Positions 7,761-12,950 of a stretch of DNA of 12,950 nucleotides are shown here, one piece after another. Made by a program: the position numbers and the translations under genes. This stretch comes from Sulfuritalea sp. (lineage in GTDB: Bacteria; Pseudomonadota; Gammaproteobacteria; Burkholderiales; Rhodocyclaceae). The first letter of the stretch is position 1, and each line of letters starts with the position of its first letter. The notes under the pieces were generated by a model. That model was not told where the DNA came from, searched no databases, and worked only from the letters and a program-made list of their open reading frames with translations. The stretch covers positions 1 through 12,950 of the forward strand of contig JAIPCS010000091.1 of NCBI GenBank assembly GCA_021738105.1, read 5' to 3'.

Positions 7761-8666
7761 ATGATTGATCATCATTTCGGCAGCGATGGATGGACTGAAA
7801 GCAAGCTTGCGGCGCTCGAAAATTATCTAAAGGCTTATCGACTTATCTTCACTAAAAACCCCGGTGCGCAGCACCTCAGGACGATTTACGTTGACGCTTT
7901 TGCCGGAACTGGAAGCCGTGTTGAGGGATTGCAATCTACAGAAAACACGAATCAAAGTGCGCTATTCGACGACGAGCCTGCGATGTCGCTTCCAGATGAA
8001 TATCGCCGTGGCAGCGCTCGAATCGCCCTCGAACTAGAATCTCCGTTCGATGAGTATATTTTTGTAGACAAAAATCCAGATCATGTGAGCGAACTCAAAC
8101 GGATGATCGATACCGATTTTCCAAACCTCGCCAGTAGATGTCGTGTATGGAGAGAAGATGGCTGTGAGATTCTGCGCGAGCTATGCACTCATCGAGTGTG
8201 GAAGAATCAGCGTGCTGTAGTTTTTCTCGACCCTTACGGGATGAACGTCGAATGGCAAGTGCTGGAATGGGTAGCCAACACAAGGGCCATAGATCTGTGG
8301 CTGTTGTTCCCGCTCGGAATGGGGGCTAATCGCCTGCTTAAGCGCGATGGTCTTCCAAATTCTGGATTTGCCAACAAGCTAACTCGAGTTTTCGGCACAA
8401 CCGACTGGAGTAAGTTTTATCAAAAGCCAGCGACAGGCGATTTGTTTGCCGACTCCCCCGCGGCACAGTTCAAGCAAACCAGTTTTGAGGATATCGGGAA
8501 CTTCTACTTGACACGTTTATCGACGATATTTTCGGGAGTAGCACCGAGAACTAAAGTGCTGACAAATTCCCGTGGCAATCCTATGTACCTTCTGGTCTTC
8601 GCCTCTGGCAACCCCAAGGGAGCGAAGACAGCAATAAAGATCGCTGACTATCTAATGGATGCTTGA
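7761..8666 (+). CDS. tcmP: Three-Cys-motif partner protein TcmP, Rossmann methyltransferase-like
   Basis: The 301-residue product from ATG 7761 carries the family's N-terminal signature HHFGSDGWTESKL..LENYLKAYRLIF (4-30). It continues with IYVDAFAGTGSR (42-53, like methyltransferase motif I), YIFVDKNPDHVSEL (99-112, end of beta-2) and VVFLDPYGMNVEW (153-165, at the place of the catalytic D/N-PP-Y motif). LLFPLGMGANRLL (181-193) follows. TcmP is named for its recurrent pairing with three-Cys-motif (Gp37/Gp68, DUF5131) proteins, and that partner lies next door here, tail to tail, sharing 19 bases. The chemistry is, as far as I know, unproven; nucleic-acid methylation is an inference. Start is uncertain: TTG 7698 would add 21 residues (LASCADFGVP...) that do not look like the family. 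Codon use is AT-richer than in the flanking genes. Confidence 0.85.
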   Translation: MIDHHFGSDGWTESKLAALENYLKAYRLIFTKNPGAQHLRTIYVDAFAGTGSRVEGLQSTENTNQSALFDDEPAMSLPDEYRRGSARIALELESPFDEYIFVDKNPDHVSELKRMIDTDFPNLASRCRVWREDGCEILRELCTHRVWKNQRAVVFLDPYGMNVEWQVLEWVANTRAIDLWLLFPLGMGANRLLKRDGLPNSGFANKLTRVFGTTDWSKFYQKPATGDLFADSPAAQFKQTSFEDIGNFYLTRLSTIFSGVAPRTKVLTNSRGNPMYLLVFASGNPKGAKTAIKIADYLMDA

Positions 8667-9391
8667 ATCGGTAGTTCGTCCCAGGTGCGTCCCATGAACA
8701 ATCGACCATTGGCTTTCTTGTGACGCTTGACTCCGTCAGCGCCCCATCCACCCCATTGTTTAAAGAAGAAGGCCACGCCTTGTTCTTCGCATTGATGTCG
8801 AATTGAATCAACCCACTCTGCCCTCATTGGTCTAGCCCCAGGACCAGATTCGCCGCCAACTATTACCCAGTGGATGCCAGTTAGATTAATCTCACCGATA
8901 TCTTCGAGCAAGGGTTCAACTGACAAGAAGCGCACCTTCGCGTCGATCTGTCGAAGCGAATCAATACGAGTCACTCCGAAGCACTTGTCTTCGACTGAAA
9001 CTCCAAGCCAGACATTTTCCGGACAGGCCATGCGATCAAAGTATCTTGGGAGGCGTTCAGCTCGTTTGGTTAATATTTGATACGTGTGCTGGGGAGTTGC
9101 ACGGATTGTGTCAAACACTTGGTTGAGGAATGAGTCAGTAACGTTCTCGTGAAATAAATCACTCATTGAGTTTACGAAATAGACCGTCGGCTTCCTGCGT
9201 AAAACAGGTTGTGACAGCCGAGCTGGATGTAATGCCAAGTCAAATCCGCCACTATAACCACCAGCGCCCATTGCTTTTAGCCTTCTAGCCATGGTCTCCG
9301 CGTAGCAGTGTTTGCAACCGGGTGAAACTTTAGTGCAACCCGTCACCGGGTTCCATGTCTGCTCAGTCCACTCGATTTTCGATCCCGCCAT
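8648..9391 (-). CDS. Phage Gp37/Gp68 family (DUF5131) three-Cys-motif protein
   Basis: The 247-residue product opens MAGSKIEWTEQTWNPVTGCT. Its Cys19-x6-Cys26-x2-Cys29 cluster (GCTKVSPGCKHCYAE) resembles a radical-SAM-type iron-sulfur site but with wider spacing than C-x3-C-x2-C. Further family segments are VYFVNSMSDLFHENV (70-84), YQILTKRAERLP (104-115), NVWLGVSVED (126-135), RFLSVEPLLEDIG (154-166), WVIVGGESGPGARPM (175-189) and FFFKQWGGWG (208-217). This is the Gp37/Gp68 family first seen in mycobacteriophages, common in phages and islands, with no settled function that I know of. A GGAG ribosome site seven bases before ATG 9391 decides the start. It converges on tcmP. Iron-sulfur binding and any radical chemistry are inferred from the cysteines. 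Confidence 0.9.
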   Translation of the reverse strand: MAGSKIEWTEQTWNPVTGCTKVSPGCKHCYAETMARRLKAMGAGGYSGGFDLALHPARLSQPVLRRKPTVYFVNSMSDLFHENVTDSFLNQVFDTIRATPQHTYQILTKRAERLPRYFDRMACPENVWLGVSVEDKCFGVTRIDSLRQIDAKVRFLSVEPLLEDIGEINLTGIHWVIVGGESGPGARPMRAEWVDSIRHQCEEQGVAFFFKQWGGWGADGVKRHKKANGRLFMGRTWDELPIQASIR

Positions 9392-9409
9392 TTTTACTCT
9401 CCTGCGGCA

Positions 9410-9415
9410 ATTATA
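9410..9415 (-). promoter_or_regulatory. Candidate -10 box for the Gp37/Gp68 gene
   Basis: On the minus strand a perfect TATAAT lies 18 bases ahead of the ATG, giving a very short leader that just contains the ribosome site. A perfect TTGACA (complement of 9425-9430) sits only nine bases upstream of it, too close to serve as its -35, and nothing good lies at 17 bases. The promoter is plausible but incomplete. Confidence 0.4.
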
Positions 9416-9469
9416 GGTCGGGGTTGTCAAAGTCAGTTTTTCGGCGAACCAAAAAGGTTGACGTCGAGT

Positions 9470-9502
9470 CTATATTCGCAATGTTCTACGTGCGCAATAT
9501 AG
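9470..9502. repeat. Imperfect inverted repeat upstream of the Gp37/Gp68 gene
   Basis: CTATATTCGCA (9470-9480) and TGCGCAATATAG (9491-9502) are complementary apart from one inserted base, around a ten-base centre. It lies 79-111 bases upstream of the start codon, between the promoter candidate and the right arm. It could be an operator, a hairpin at the end of an element, or part of a recombination site. No transcript end is implied: there is no T-run. Confidence 0.5.
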
Positions 9503-9552
9503 GGTCAGCGTCGGATTTTTTCGTCATGCATTCCCAGTCGCGACGCGTCTTC

Positions 9553-9813
9553 CCCCTCTGTCCCGCCGAGCGAGGAAGGTTCGCCGGGAGTCTTCCGGTC
9601 GCGTTGTCCGACGACGGCCGGTTTTTGGCCGGCTAGTTTAGCGACCGGCCCGGTGGGCCTTTCGCAGTGAGGGGAGCCCGCAGGGCCGGGGCGGCGGGGC
9701 GTGCTTCTTTGCCTACTTTCTTGCACGAGCAAGACAGTAGGTCGCCCGCCGGGGCGAGTCCCGGCATGTGAATTAAGGGCATGGCCTTAAAACTCGGCGA
9801 TGGTGATACGGCG
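9553..9813 (-). repeat. Right arm of cassette inverted repeat
   Basis: This is the reverse complement of the left arm: core 9553-9765 (four differences in 213) and looser outer part 9766-9813, same total length as the left arm. The stem-loop is kept at 9712-9741 (CCTACT, mismatch, TCTTGC, loop ACGA, GCAAGA, AGTAGG). Its outermost 18 bases (9796-9813) recur exactly, in opposite orientation, at 3718-3735. It ends 56 bases before the stop codon of the cytochrome b561 gene. Confidence 0.9.
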
Positions 9814-9869
9814 ACGGATTCCCCTTGGAGAGCGCAACGACGCAGTCGACTGTGCCGGGCTTGCCAGTT

Positions 9870-10442
9870 TCAGGCAGCGCGATTTCGCAGGCGGGAGAGG
9901 GCTTCGGGCAGCATGCGCAGCAGGGTATTGTCCTGCTTGATCAGGTGGTGCCAGATCGCCGCCGCCACATGGAAACCGACCAGCACCATGAGCAGATTGC
10001 CGATGACTTCGTGCGCTTCCTTGAGCACATCGGCGAGATCCTTGTTCTCCGCCAGAAGGATAGGCAGGGGCATGCCAAGCAGGGCGACGGGCTTGCCGGC
10101 GGACTGCAGCATGGCAAAGCCCAGGATCGGCAGCGCCACTATTGCGCCATAGAGCGCCACGTGCATCAGCTTCGCCAGCATGCCCTCCCAGGGTTTCGGT
10201 TCAGGAACGATTGCAGGTCCCGGGTTGGCGCTGCGCCAGGCCAGACGCAGGGCGGTGAGGCCAAACAGCATCAGGCCGATCTGAATGTGCAGAATCATCA
10301 GCCCGCTGCGCGTCGAACTCCCTTTCGGAAACAGTTCGTGAAGTTCGACGAACGCAATCGTCGCGACTATCAACAAGGTGATGCCCCAATGAAACAACTT
10401 CGACATTGAACCGTAGGCGTTTCCGTTGTTGCGAATTGACAT
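9870..10442 (-). CDS. Cytochrome b561 family membrane protein (CybB/superoxide-oxidase type)
   Basis: The 190-residue protein has four hydrophobic segments (about 17-34, 48-66, 90-112, 143-166). Histidines at 18, 52, 144 and 158 have nearly the spacing of the haem ligands I recall for E. coli CybB (13, 47, 137, 151), so two haems b across a four-helix bundle are expected. E. coli CybB oxidises superoxide and reduces ubiquinone in the inner membrane; whether this one does so is inferred. Start MSIRNNGNAYGSMSKLFHWG is supported by CGGAG six bases upstream. A PmrA/QseB-like direct repeat lies about 46-62 bases upstream of the ATG. The gene is divergent from the hydrolase gene at 10644. E. coli cybB is about 176 residues, so the length fits. 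Confidence 0.92.
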   Translation of the reverse strand: MSIRNNGNAYGSMSKLFHWGITLLIVATIAFVELHELFPKGSSTRSGLMILHIQIGLMLFGLTALRLAWRSANPGPAIVPEPKPWEGMLAKLMHVALYGAIVALPILGFAMLQSAGKPVALLGMPLPILLAENKDLADVLKEAHEVIGNLLMVLVGFHVAAAIWHHLIKQDNTLLRMLPEALSRLRNRAA

Positions 10443-10487
10443 GATGTACTCCGAAAAGTATGACTCGGCTGATTTTGGGCGGCCCGG

Positions 10488-10504
10488 CTTAACTGTTTCT
10501 TAAG
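10488..10504 (-). promoter_or_regulatory. PmrA/QseB-like response-regulator box
   Basis: CTTAAC-TGTTT-CTTAAG on the plus strand, or CTTAAG-N5-GTTAAG on the minus strand, is a direct repeat of hexamers with 11-base periodicity. That is the known layout of PmrA/BasR and QseB binding sites (CTTAA repeats, N5 spacing). Eleven of twelve half-site bases fit. It lies between the divergent cytochrome b561 and hydrolase genes, nearer the former. Which regulator binds, if any, is unknown. Confidence 0.4.
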
Positions 10505-10526
10505 CGTAGTCAAAGGCAGTGCGATA

Positions 10527-10546
10527 TGGCCACCAACCGGTGGCCA
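10527..10546. repeat. Perfect 8-bp hairpin in the cytochrome b561 / hydrolase intergenic region
   Basis: TGGCCACC and GGTGGCCA pair perfectly around AACC. No T-run follows on either strand, so it is not a classic terminator; as DNA it could be an operator shared by the two divergent genes. Confidence 0.4.
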
Positions 10547-10643
10547 CTTGATTCCCCGCCGAATCTGCCCAACTGATTAGACTTGGGAGTCGCAATAGAG
10601 GCGGACTACAGGTTTTAACGTGTCTGCGGATGGAAAGGCAAGG

Positions 10644-11768
10644 ATGAATTCACTCTGCAGCGTACCGAACAGCCTGCACCTTGAGCGCACTCGGGAATCC
10701 CCTCTGTGGAATGGTGAAGCCTTTCAGAACATGCATCCCATCCCATCAGGCTTGCTCGACGGGTCCGCTTCACCGCCGACGGCCAAGGAGTTTCTGTTCG
10801 GCGGCAAGCGCCGCATCCCCAGTGCACCATTACCGTCGCTCAACCCGACGGACGCCTGGTCGAAACCGCCGGCGTCCGGCTTGCGCGCCACCTGGCTGGG
10901 GCATTCCACGGTGCTGCTGGAAATCGACGGCGTGCGCGTGCTGACCGATCCGGTGTGGGGTCCGCGCGCTTCGCCCTCGCGCTGGATCGGGCCCAAGCGC
11001 TTTCAACCGGTGCCGGTGCGGATCAAGGCGCTGCCGCCGCTCGATCTTGTGGTCATATCGCACGACCATTACGACCACCTGGATTACTCCAGCATCCGCG
11101 CCCTGGCGCGCAACACCCGGGTGCCTTTTCTGGCCTCGCTCGGAGTCGGCGCACGGCTTGAGGCGTGGGGCGTGGAACCCGAGCGCATCATCGAACTGGA
11201 CTGGTGGCAATCGTACACGCTGCCCAATGCCGATCTCACGGTGACCGCGACACCATCGCAGCATTTCTCGGGCCGCGGCCTGAAGGACCGCAACAGCACC
11301 TTGTGGTCGTCGCTGGTGATGCGCTCGCAAAAACATTCGGTGTTTTTCAGCGGCGATACCGGACTGACCAGCGAATACACCCGCATCCGCGACACGCTCG
11401 GGCCCTTCGATCTGGTGATGCTGGAAGTGGGCGCGTTTCATCCCTCGTGGGGGCATATTCATCTCGGCCCGGAAAACGCACTGAAGGCGCTGGATCTGCT
11501 GGGCGGCGGCGCGTTCCTGCCGGTGCATTGGGGCACCTTCTGCCTGGCCATGCATACCTGGGACGAGCCGGTGGAAACCCTGTATTCCCTCGCACCGGCG
11601 CGCGGTGCGCAACTGGCGATGCCGAAACTGGGCGAAGCCTTTGAGCCCGCACATGTTGATCGCGTCACGCCGTGGTGGCGTTCGGTCGAGCAAATCGAAG
11701 ACGGCAAAATGCCCGCGCCCACAGAGATCGAGGCGCTGCCGAAGTCGATGCCCTGGCCGATCGACTAA
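10644..11768 (+). CDS. Metallo-beta-lactamase-fold hydrolase, NAPE-PLD/RomA-like
   Basis: The 374-residue product has the two-metal MBL motifs: WLGHSTVLLEIDG (84-96), SHDHYDHLD (139-147), TPSQHFSGR (204-212), FSGDTG (236-241) and PVHWGTF (294-300). The SxDHxDHLD and HFSGRGLxDRNxTLW pattern is that of the N-acyl-phosphatidylethanolamine phospholipase D / UlaG-like branch, often labelled RomA or metal-dependent hydrolase. All expected metal ligands are present, so it should be active; the substrate is unknown, and a phosphodiester is plausible. No signal peptide or membrane segment is seen; the first 80 residues are polar and proline-rich. ATG 10644 is preferred because AAAGG lies five bases before it; GTG 10620 (eight more residues) is the alternative. 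It is divergent from the cytochrome b561 gene. Confidence 0.88.
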   Translation: MNSLCSVPNSLHLERTRESPLWNGEAFQNMHPIPSGLLDGSASPPTAKEFLFGGKRRIPSAPLPSLNPTDAWSKPPASGLRATWLGHSTVLLEIDGVRVLTDPVWGPRASPSRWIGPKRFQPVPVRIKALPPLDLVVISHDHYDHLDYSSIRALARNTRVPFLASLGVGARLEAWGVEPERIIELDWWQSYTLPNADLTVTATPSQHFSGRGLKDRNSTLWSSLVMRSQKHSVFFSGDTGLTSEYTRIRDTLGPFDLVMLEVGAFHPSWGHIHLGPENALKALDLLGGGAFLPVHWGTFCLAMHTWDEPVETLYSLAPARGAQLAMPKLGEAFEPAHVDRVTPWWRSVEQIEDGKMPAPTEIEALPKSMPWPID

Positions 11769-11822
11769 GCAGTTGCAGGCGTCAGGCAACGGAGGCGAGG
11801 ATCAGCCGCATGTCGGGATCCA

Positions 11823-11846
11823 ATTGTTGCTAATTTTTAGAACAAT
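11823..11846. promoter_or_regulatory. Inverted repeat ATTGTT-N12-AACAAT, operator candidate
   Basis: Six-base arms are separated by 12 bases of AT-rich sequence, about 82 bases upstream of azoR. This interrupted dyad in an AT-rich patch resembles LysR-type or TetR-type sites often found at azoreductase and quinone-reductase genes; no adjacent regulator gene is present. Confidence 0.35.
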
Positions 11847-11877
11847 GATTTGCAGTTGAGGGGGTTACGACCCATAT

Positions 11878-11898
11878 TTCGCATCAATACAATGCGAA
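11878..11898. promoter_or_regulatory. Inverted repeat TTCGCAT-N7-ATGCGAA close to azoR
   Basis: Perfect seven-base arms surround CAATACA, 30 bases upstream of the azoR ATG. Its place just ahead of the ribosome site fits a repressor operator or a hairpin in the mRNA leader. Confidence 0.4.
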
Positions 11899-11928
11899 TC
11901 AGGTCATCACAACCCCAAGGAGCTCAAA

Positions 11929-12528
11929 ATGAAAATTCTGCAAATCAATGCCAGTGCCCGCCGCGAAGGCGCCAACTCAACCCGTGTTGCGAATTCCATC
12001 GTAGCGCGCCTGCAGTCCGACAACCCGACGGCAATATTGGAGCAACGCGACCTTGCCGCGACTCCCCATCCGGTTCTGGATGATGCGGCGCTCGACGCCT
12101 TGTTTACCCCGGCTGAAAAGCGTACATCCGATCAAATCGCCCGGGTTGCTCTTGATGACGCGTTGATCGCCGAAGTTCTGGAGGCCGACGTGATCGTGCT
12201 CGGTGTGCCGATGTACAACTTCGGCGTGCCGGTACAGCTGAAGAACTGGATTGACGCGATCGCGCGAAACGGCGTGACCTTCCGCTATACCGAAAAGGGT
12301 CCCGAAGGACTGCTACGGGGCAAAAAGGTTTATTTCGGGCTGGCGCGCGGCGGTCGCTATCGCAACAGCGAAGCCGACAGCCAGGTGCCCTATCTCAAGA
12401 CTGTGTGTGCCTTTCTCGGCATGACCGACGTGCATTTCATCTACGCTGAAGGCCTGAACATGGGAACCGAAGCGGCGCAGCGTGGTTTTGTCGAGGCGGA
12501 GACGGACCTTGCCGCGGCATTTGCCTGA
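11929..12528 (+). CDS. azoR: FMN-dependent NADH-azoreductase
   Basis: The 199-residue protein is close to E. coli AzoR in length (about 201). It has the flavodoxin-like fold with the FMN phosphate loop [12 protein letters not shown] (7-18, Ser9), [16 protein letters not shown] (94-109) around the flavin ring and dimer face, and LARGGRYRN (138-146) on the far side of the flavin. The enzyme reduces azo dyes and, more relevantly in cells, quinones by two electrons in the cytosol using NADH. An AAGGAG site seven bases before the ATG fixes the start. Two inverted repeats upstream suggest regulated expression. Its 3' end faces the SDR gene, with 12 bases between stops. Confidence 0.95.
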   Translation: MKILQINASARREGANSTRVANSIVARLQSDNPTAILEQRDLAATPHPVLDDAALDALFTPAEKRTSDQIARVALDDALIAEVLEADVIVLGVPMYNFGVPVQLKNWIDAIARNGVTFRYTEKGPEGLLRGKKVYFGLARGGRYRNSEADSQVPYLKTVCAFLGMTDVHFIYAEGLNMGTEAAQRGFVEAETDLAAAFA

Positions 12529-12530
12529 GC

Positions 12531-12555
12531 CCGGACACTTTCAGAATGTGCCCGG
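12531..12555. terminator. Possible bidirectional hairpin between azoR and the SDR gene
   Basis: CCGG-A-CAC and GTG-C-CCGG form a stem of seven pairs with one mismatch and a nine-base loop, just after the azoR stop and over the last codons of the convergent SDR gene. There is no T-run, so it is at best a weak terminator. Confidence 0.25.
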
Positions 12556-12950
12556 ATACGCGCCGCCATCGAGCAACCAGTTTTGCCCGGTGATGAAACC
12601 GGCCTGAGTCGAACACAGCCAGGCACAGGCGGCGCCGAATTCGGCCGGATCGCCGATGCGCCCTGCGGGAATGGTGGCCACGCGCTCGGCCAGCACCTGC
12701 TCGTAGGGCACGTTGCGGGTTTTGGCCTGGCCGCCGATCACGGTGGCGATGCGGTCGGTATCAAAAAATCCGGGCAGCAGATTGTTGATGGTGACGTTAT
12801 GCGCCACGGTCTTGCGCGCCAGACCGGCGACAAAACCGGTGAGGCCGGAACGCGCGCCGTTGGATAGACCCAGCACGTCGATCGGTGCCTTGACGGCGCC
12901 CGAAGTGATGTTGACGATGCGGCCGAACTTCTTTGCGATCATGCCGTCCA
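12541..12950 (-). CDS. Atypical short-chain dehydrogenase/reductase (C-terminal part, cut by window edge)
   Basis: The reverse strand is open from the right edge to the stop at 12541-12543, giving the last 135 or so residues. The visible part has FGRIVNITSGAVKAP (end of beta-5 with the catalytic-serine region), VTINNLLPGFFDTDR (the NxxxPG turn), GDPAEFGAACAWLCS and an ITGQNWLLDGGAYPGTF C-terminus, all typical of FabG-like SDRs. The catalytic YxxxK is not there: its place reads LGLSNGARSGLTGF, with no tyrosine and arginine where lysine should be. I know such proteins as BKR-like SDRs that lack the full tetrad. It may still bind NAD(P)(H) but the usual carbonyl reduction is doubtful. The Rossmann GxxxGxG half lies outside the window. 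It faces azoR. Confidence 0.88.
   Translation of the reverse strand, partial: DGMIAKKFGRIVNITSGAVKAPIDVLGLSNGARSGLTGFVAGLARKTVAHNVTINNLLPGFFDTDRIATVIGGQAKTRNVPYEQVLAERVATIPAGRIGDPAEFGAACAWLCSTQAGFITGQNWLLDGGAYPGTF

Larger units (their letters stand above)
7322..9813. mobile_element. Inverted-repeat-bounded accessory cassette carrying tcmP and a Gp37/Gp68 (DUF5131) gene
   Basis: Two 261-base arms in opposite orientation (7322-7582 and 9553-9813) enclose 1,970 bases that hold exactly two genes. The inside is much lower in GC: the 60 bases at 8041-8100 are 38% GC, against 68% for 5461-5520 in kefC. The arms' match stops abruptly at the inner GGGG on both sides. Outside, kefC and the cytochrome b561 gene are intact. 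No transposase, integrase or resolvase is encoded, so the unit would move in trans or by recombination between repeats. Seen: repeats, composition, gene content. Inferred: that it was acquired as a unit. Alternatively, unrelated DNA may have entered a pre-existing repeat array. Confidence 0.6.

Overview
The window looks like chromosomal DNA of a betaproteobacterium. GC content is high over most of it, and the gene set (MaeB-type malic enzyme, Qor, KefF-KefC, cytochrome b561, AzoR, atypical SDR) is typical of Burkholderiales, Rhodocyclales or Nitrosomonadales. The genus cannot be fixed from sequence alone.

Layout, left to right. (1) A minus-strand operon runs from 2764 to the left edge: maeB (NADP-malic enzyme with a C-terminal phosphotransacetylase-like domain), then qor three bases later, cut by the edge. 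(2) Divergent from maeB is an orphan ParA-type ATPase (2892-3698). (3) A 317-base gene-free stretch holds a partial copy of a repeat end and a 16-bp perfect palindrome, followed by an unassigned class I methyltransferase (4016-4795). (4) A translationally coupled pair, kefF-like and kefC-like (4898-7260), forms a glutathione-gated K+/H+ efflux system with its flavoprotein activator. (5) 7322-9813 is an accessory cassette. Two 261-base arms in inverted orientation, with 4 differences over their 213-bp cores, bracket about 1.97 kb of lower-GC DNA. That DNA carries two tail-to-tail genes that overlap by 19 bp: a three-Cys-motif partner protein (TcmP, a Rossmann methyltransferase-like protein) and a phage Gp37/Gp68 family (DUF5131) protein with a C-x6-C-x2-C motif. 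(6) Beyond the cassette the conserved-type genes resume: cytochrome b561 (minus), a divergent NAPE-PLD/RomA-like metallo-beta-lactamase-fold hydrolase, an azoreductase, and the C-terminal part of an SDR protein on the minus strand that runs off the right edge.

Much of the core portion concerns quinone, flavin and electrophile stress: Qor, KefF/KefC, cytochrome b561 (superoxide oxidase family) and AzoR. The most interesting element is the inverted-repeat-bounded tcmP/Gp37 cassette. Both families are known to be neighbours, but their chemistry is, as far as I know, not established. A related repeat end 3.6 kb away suggests that the bounding repeat is a dispersed element in this genome.
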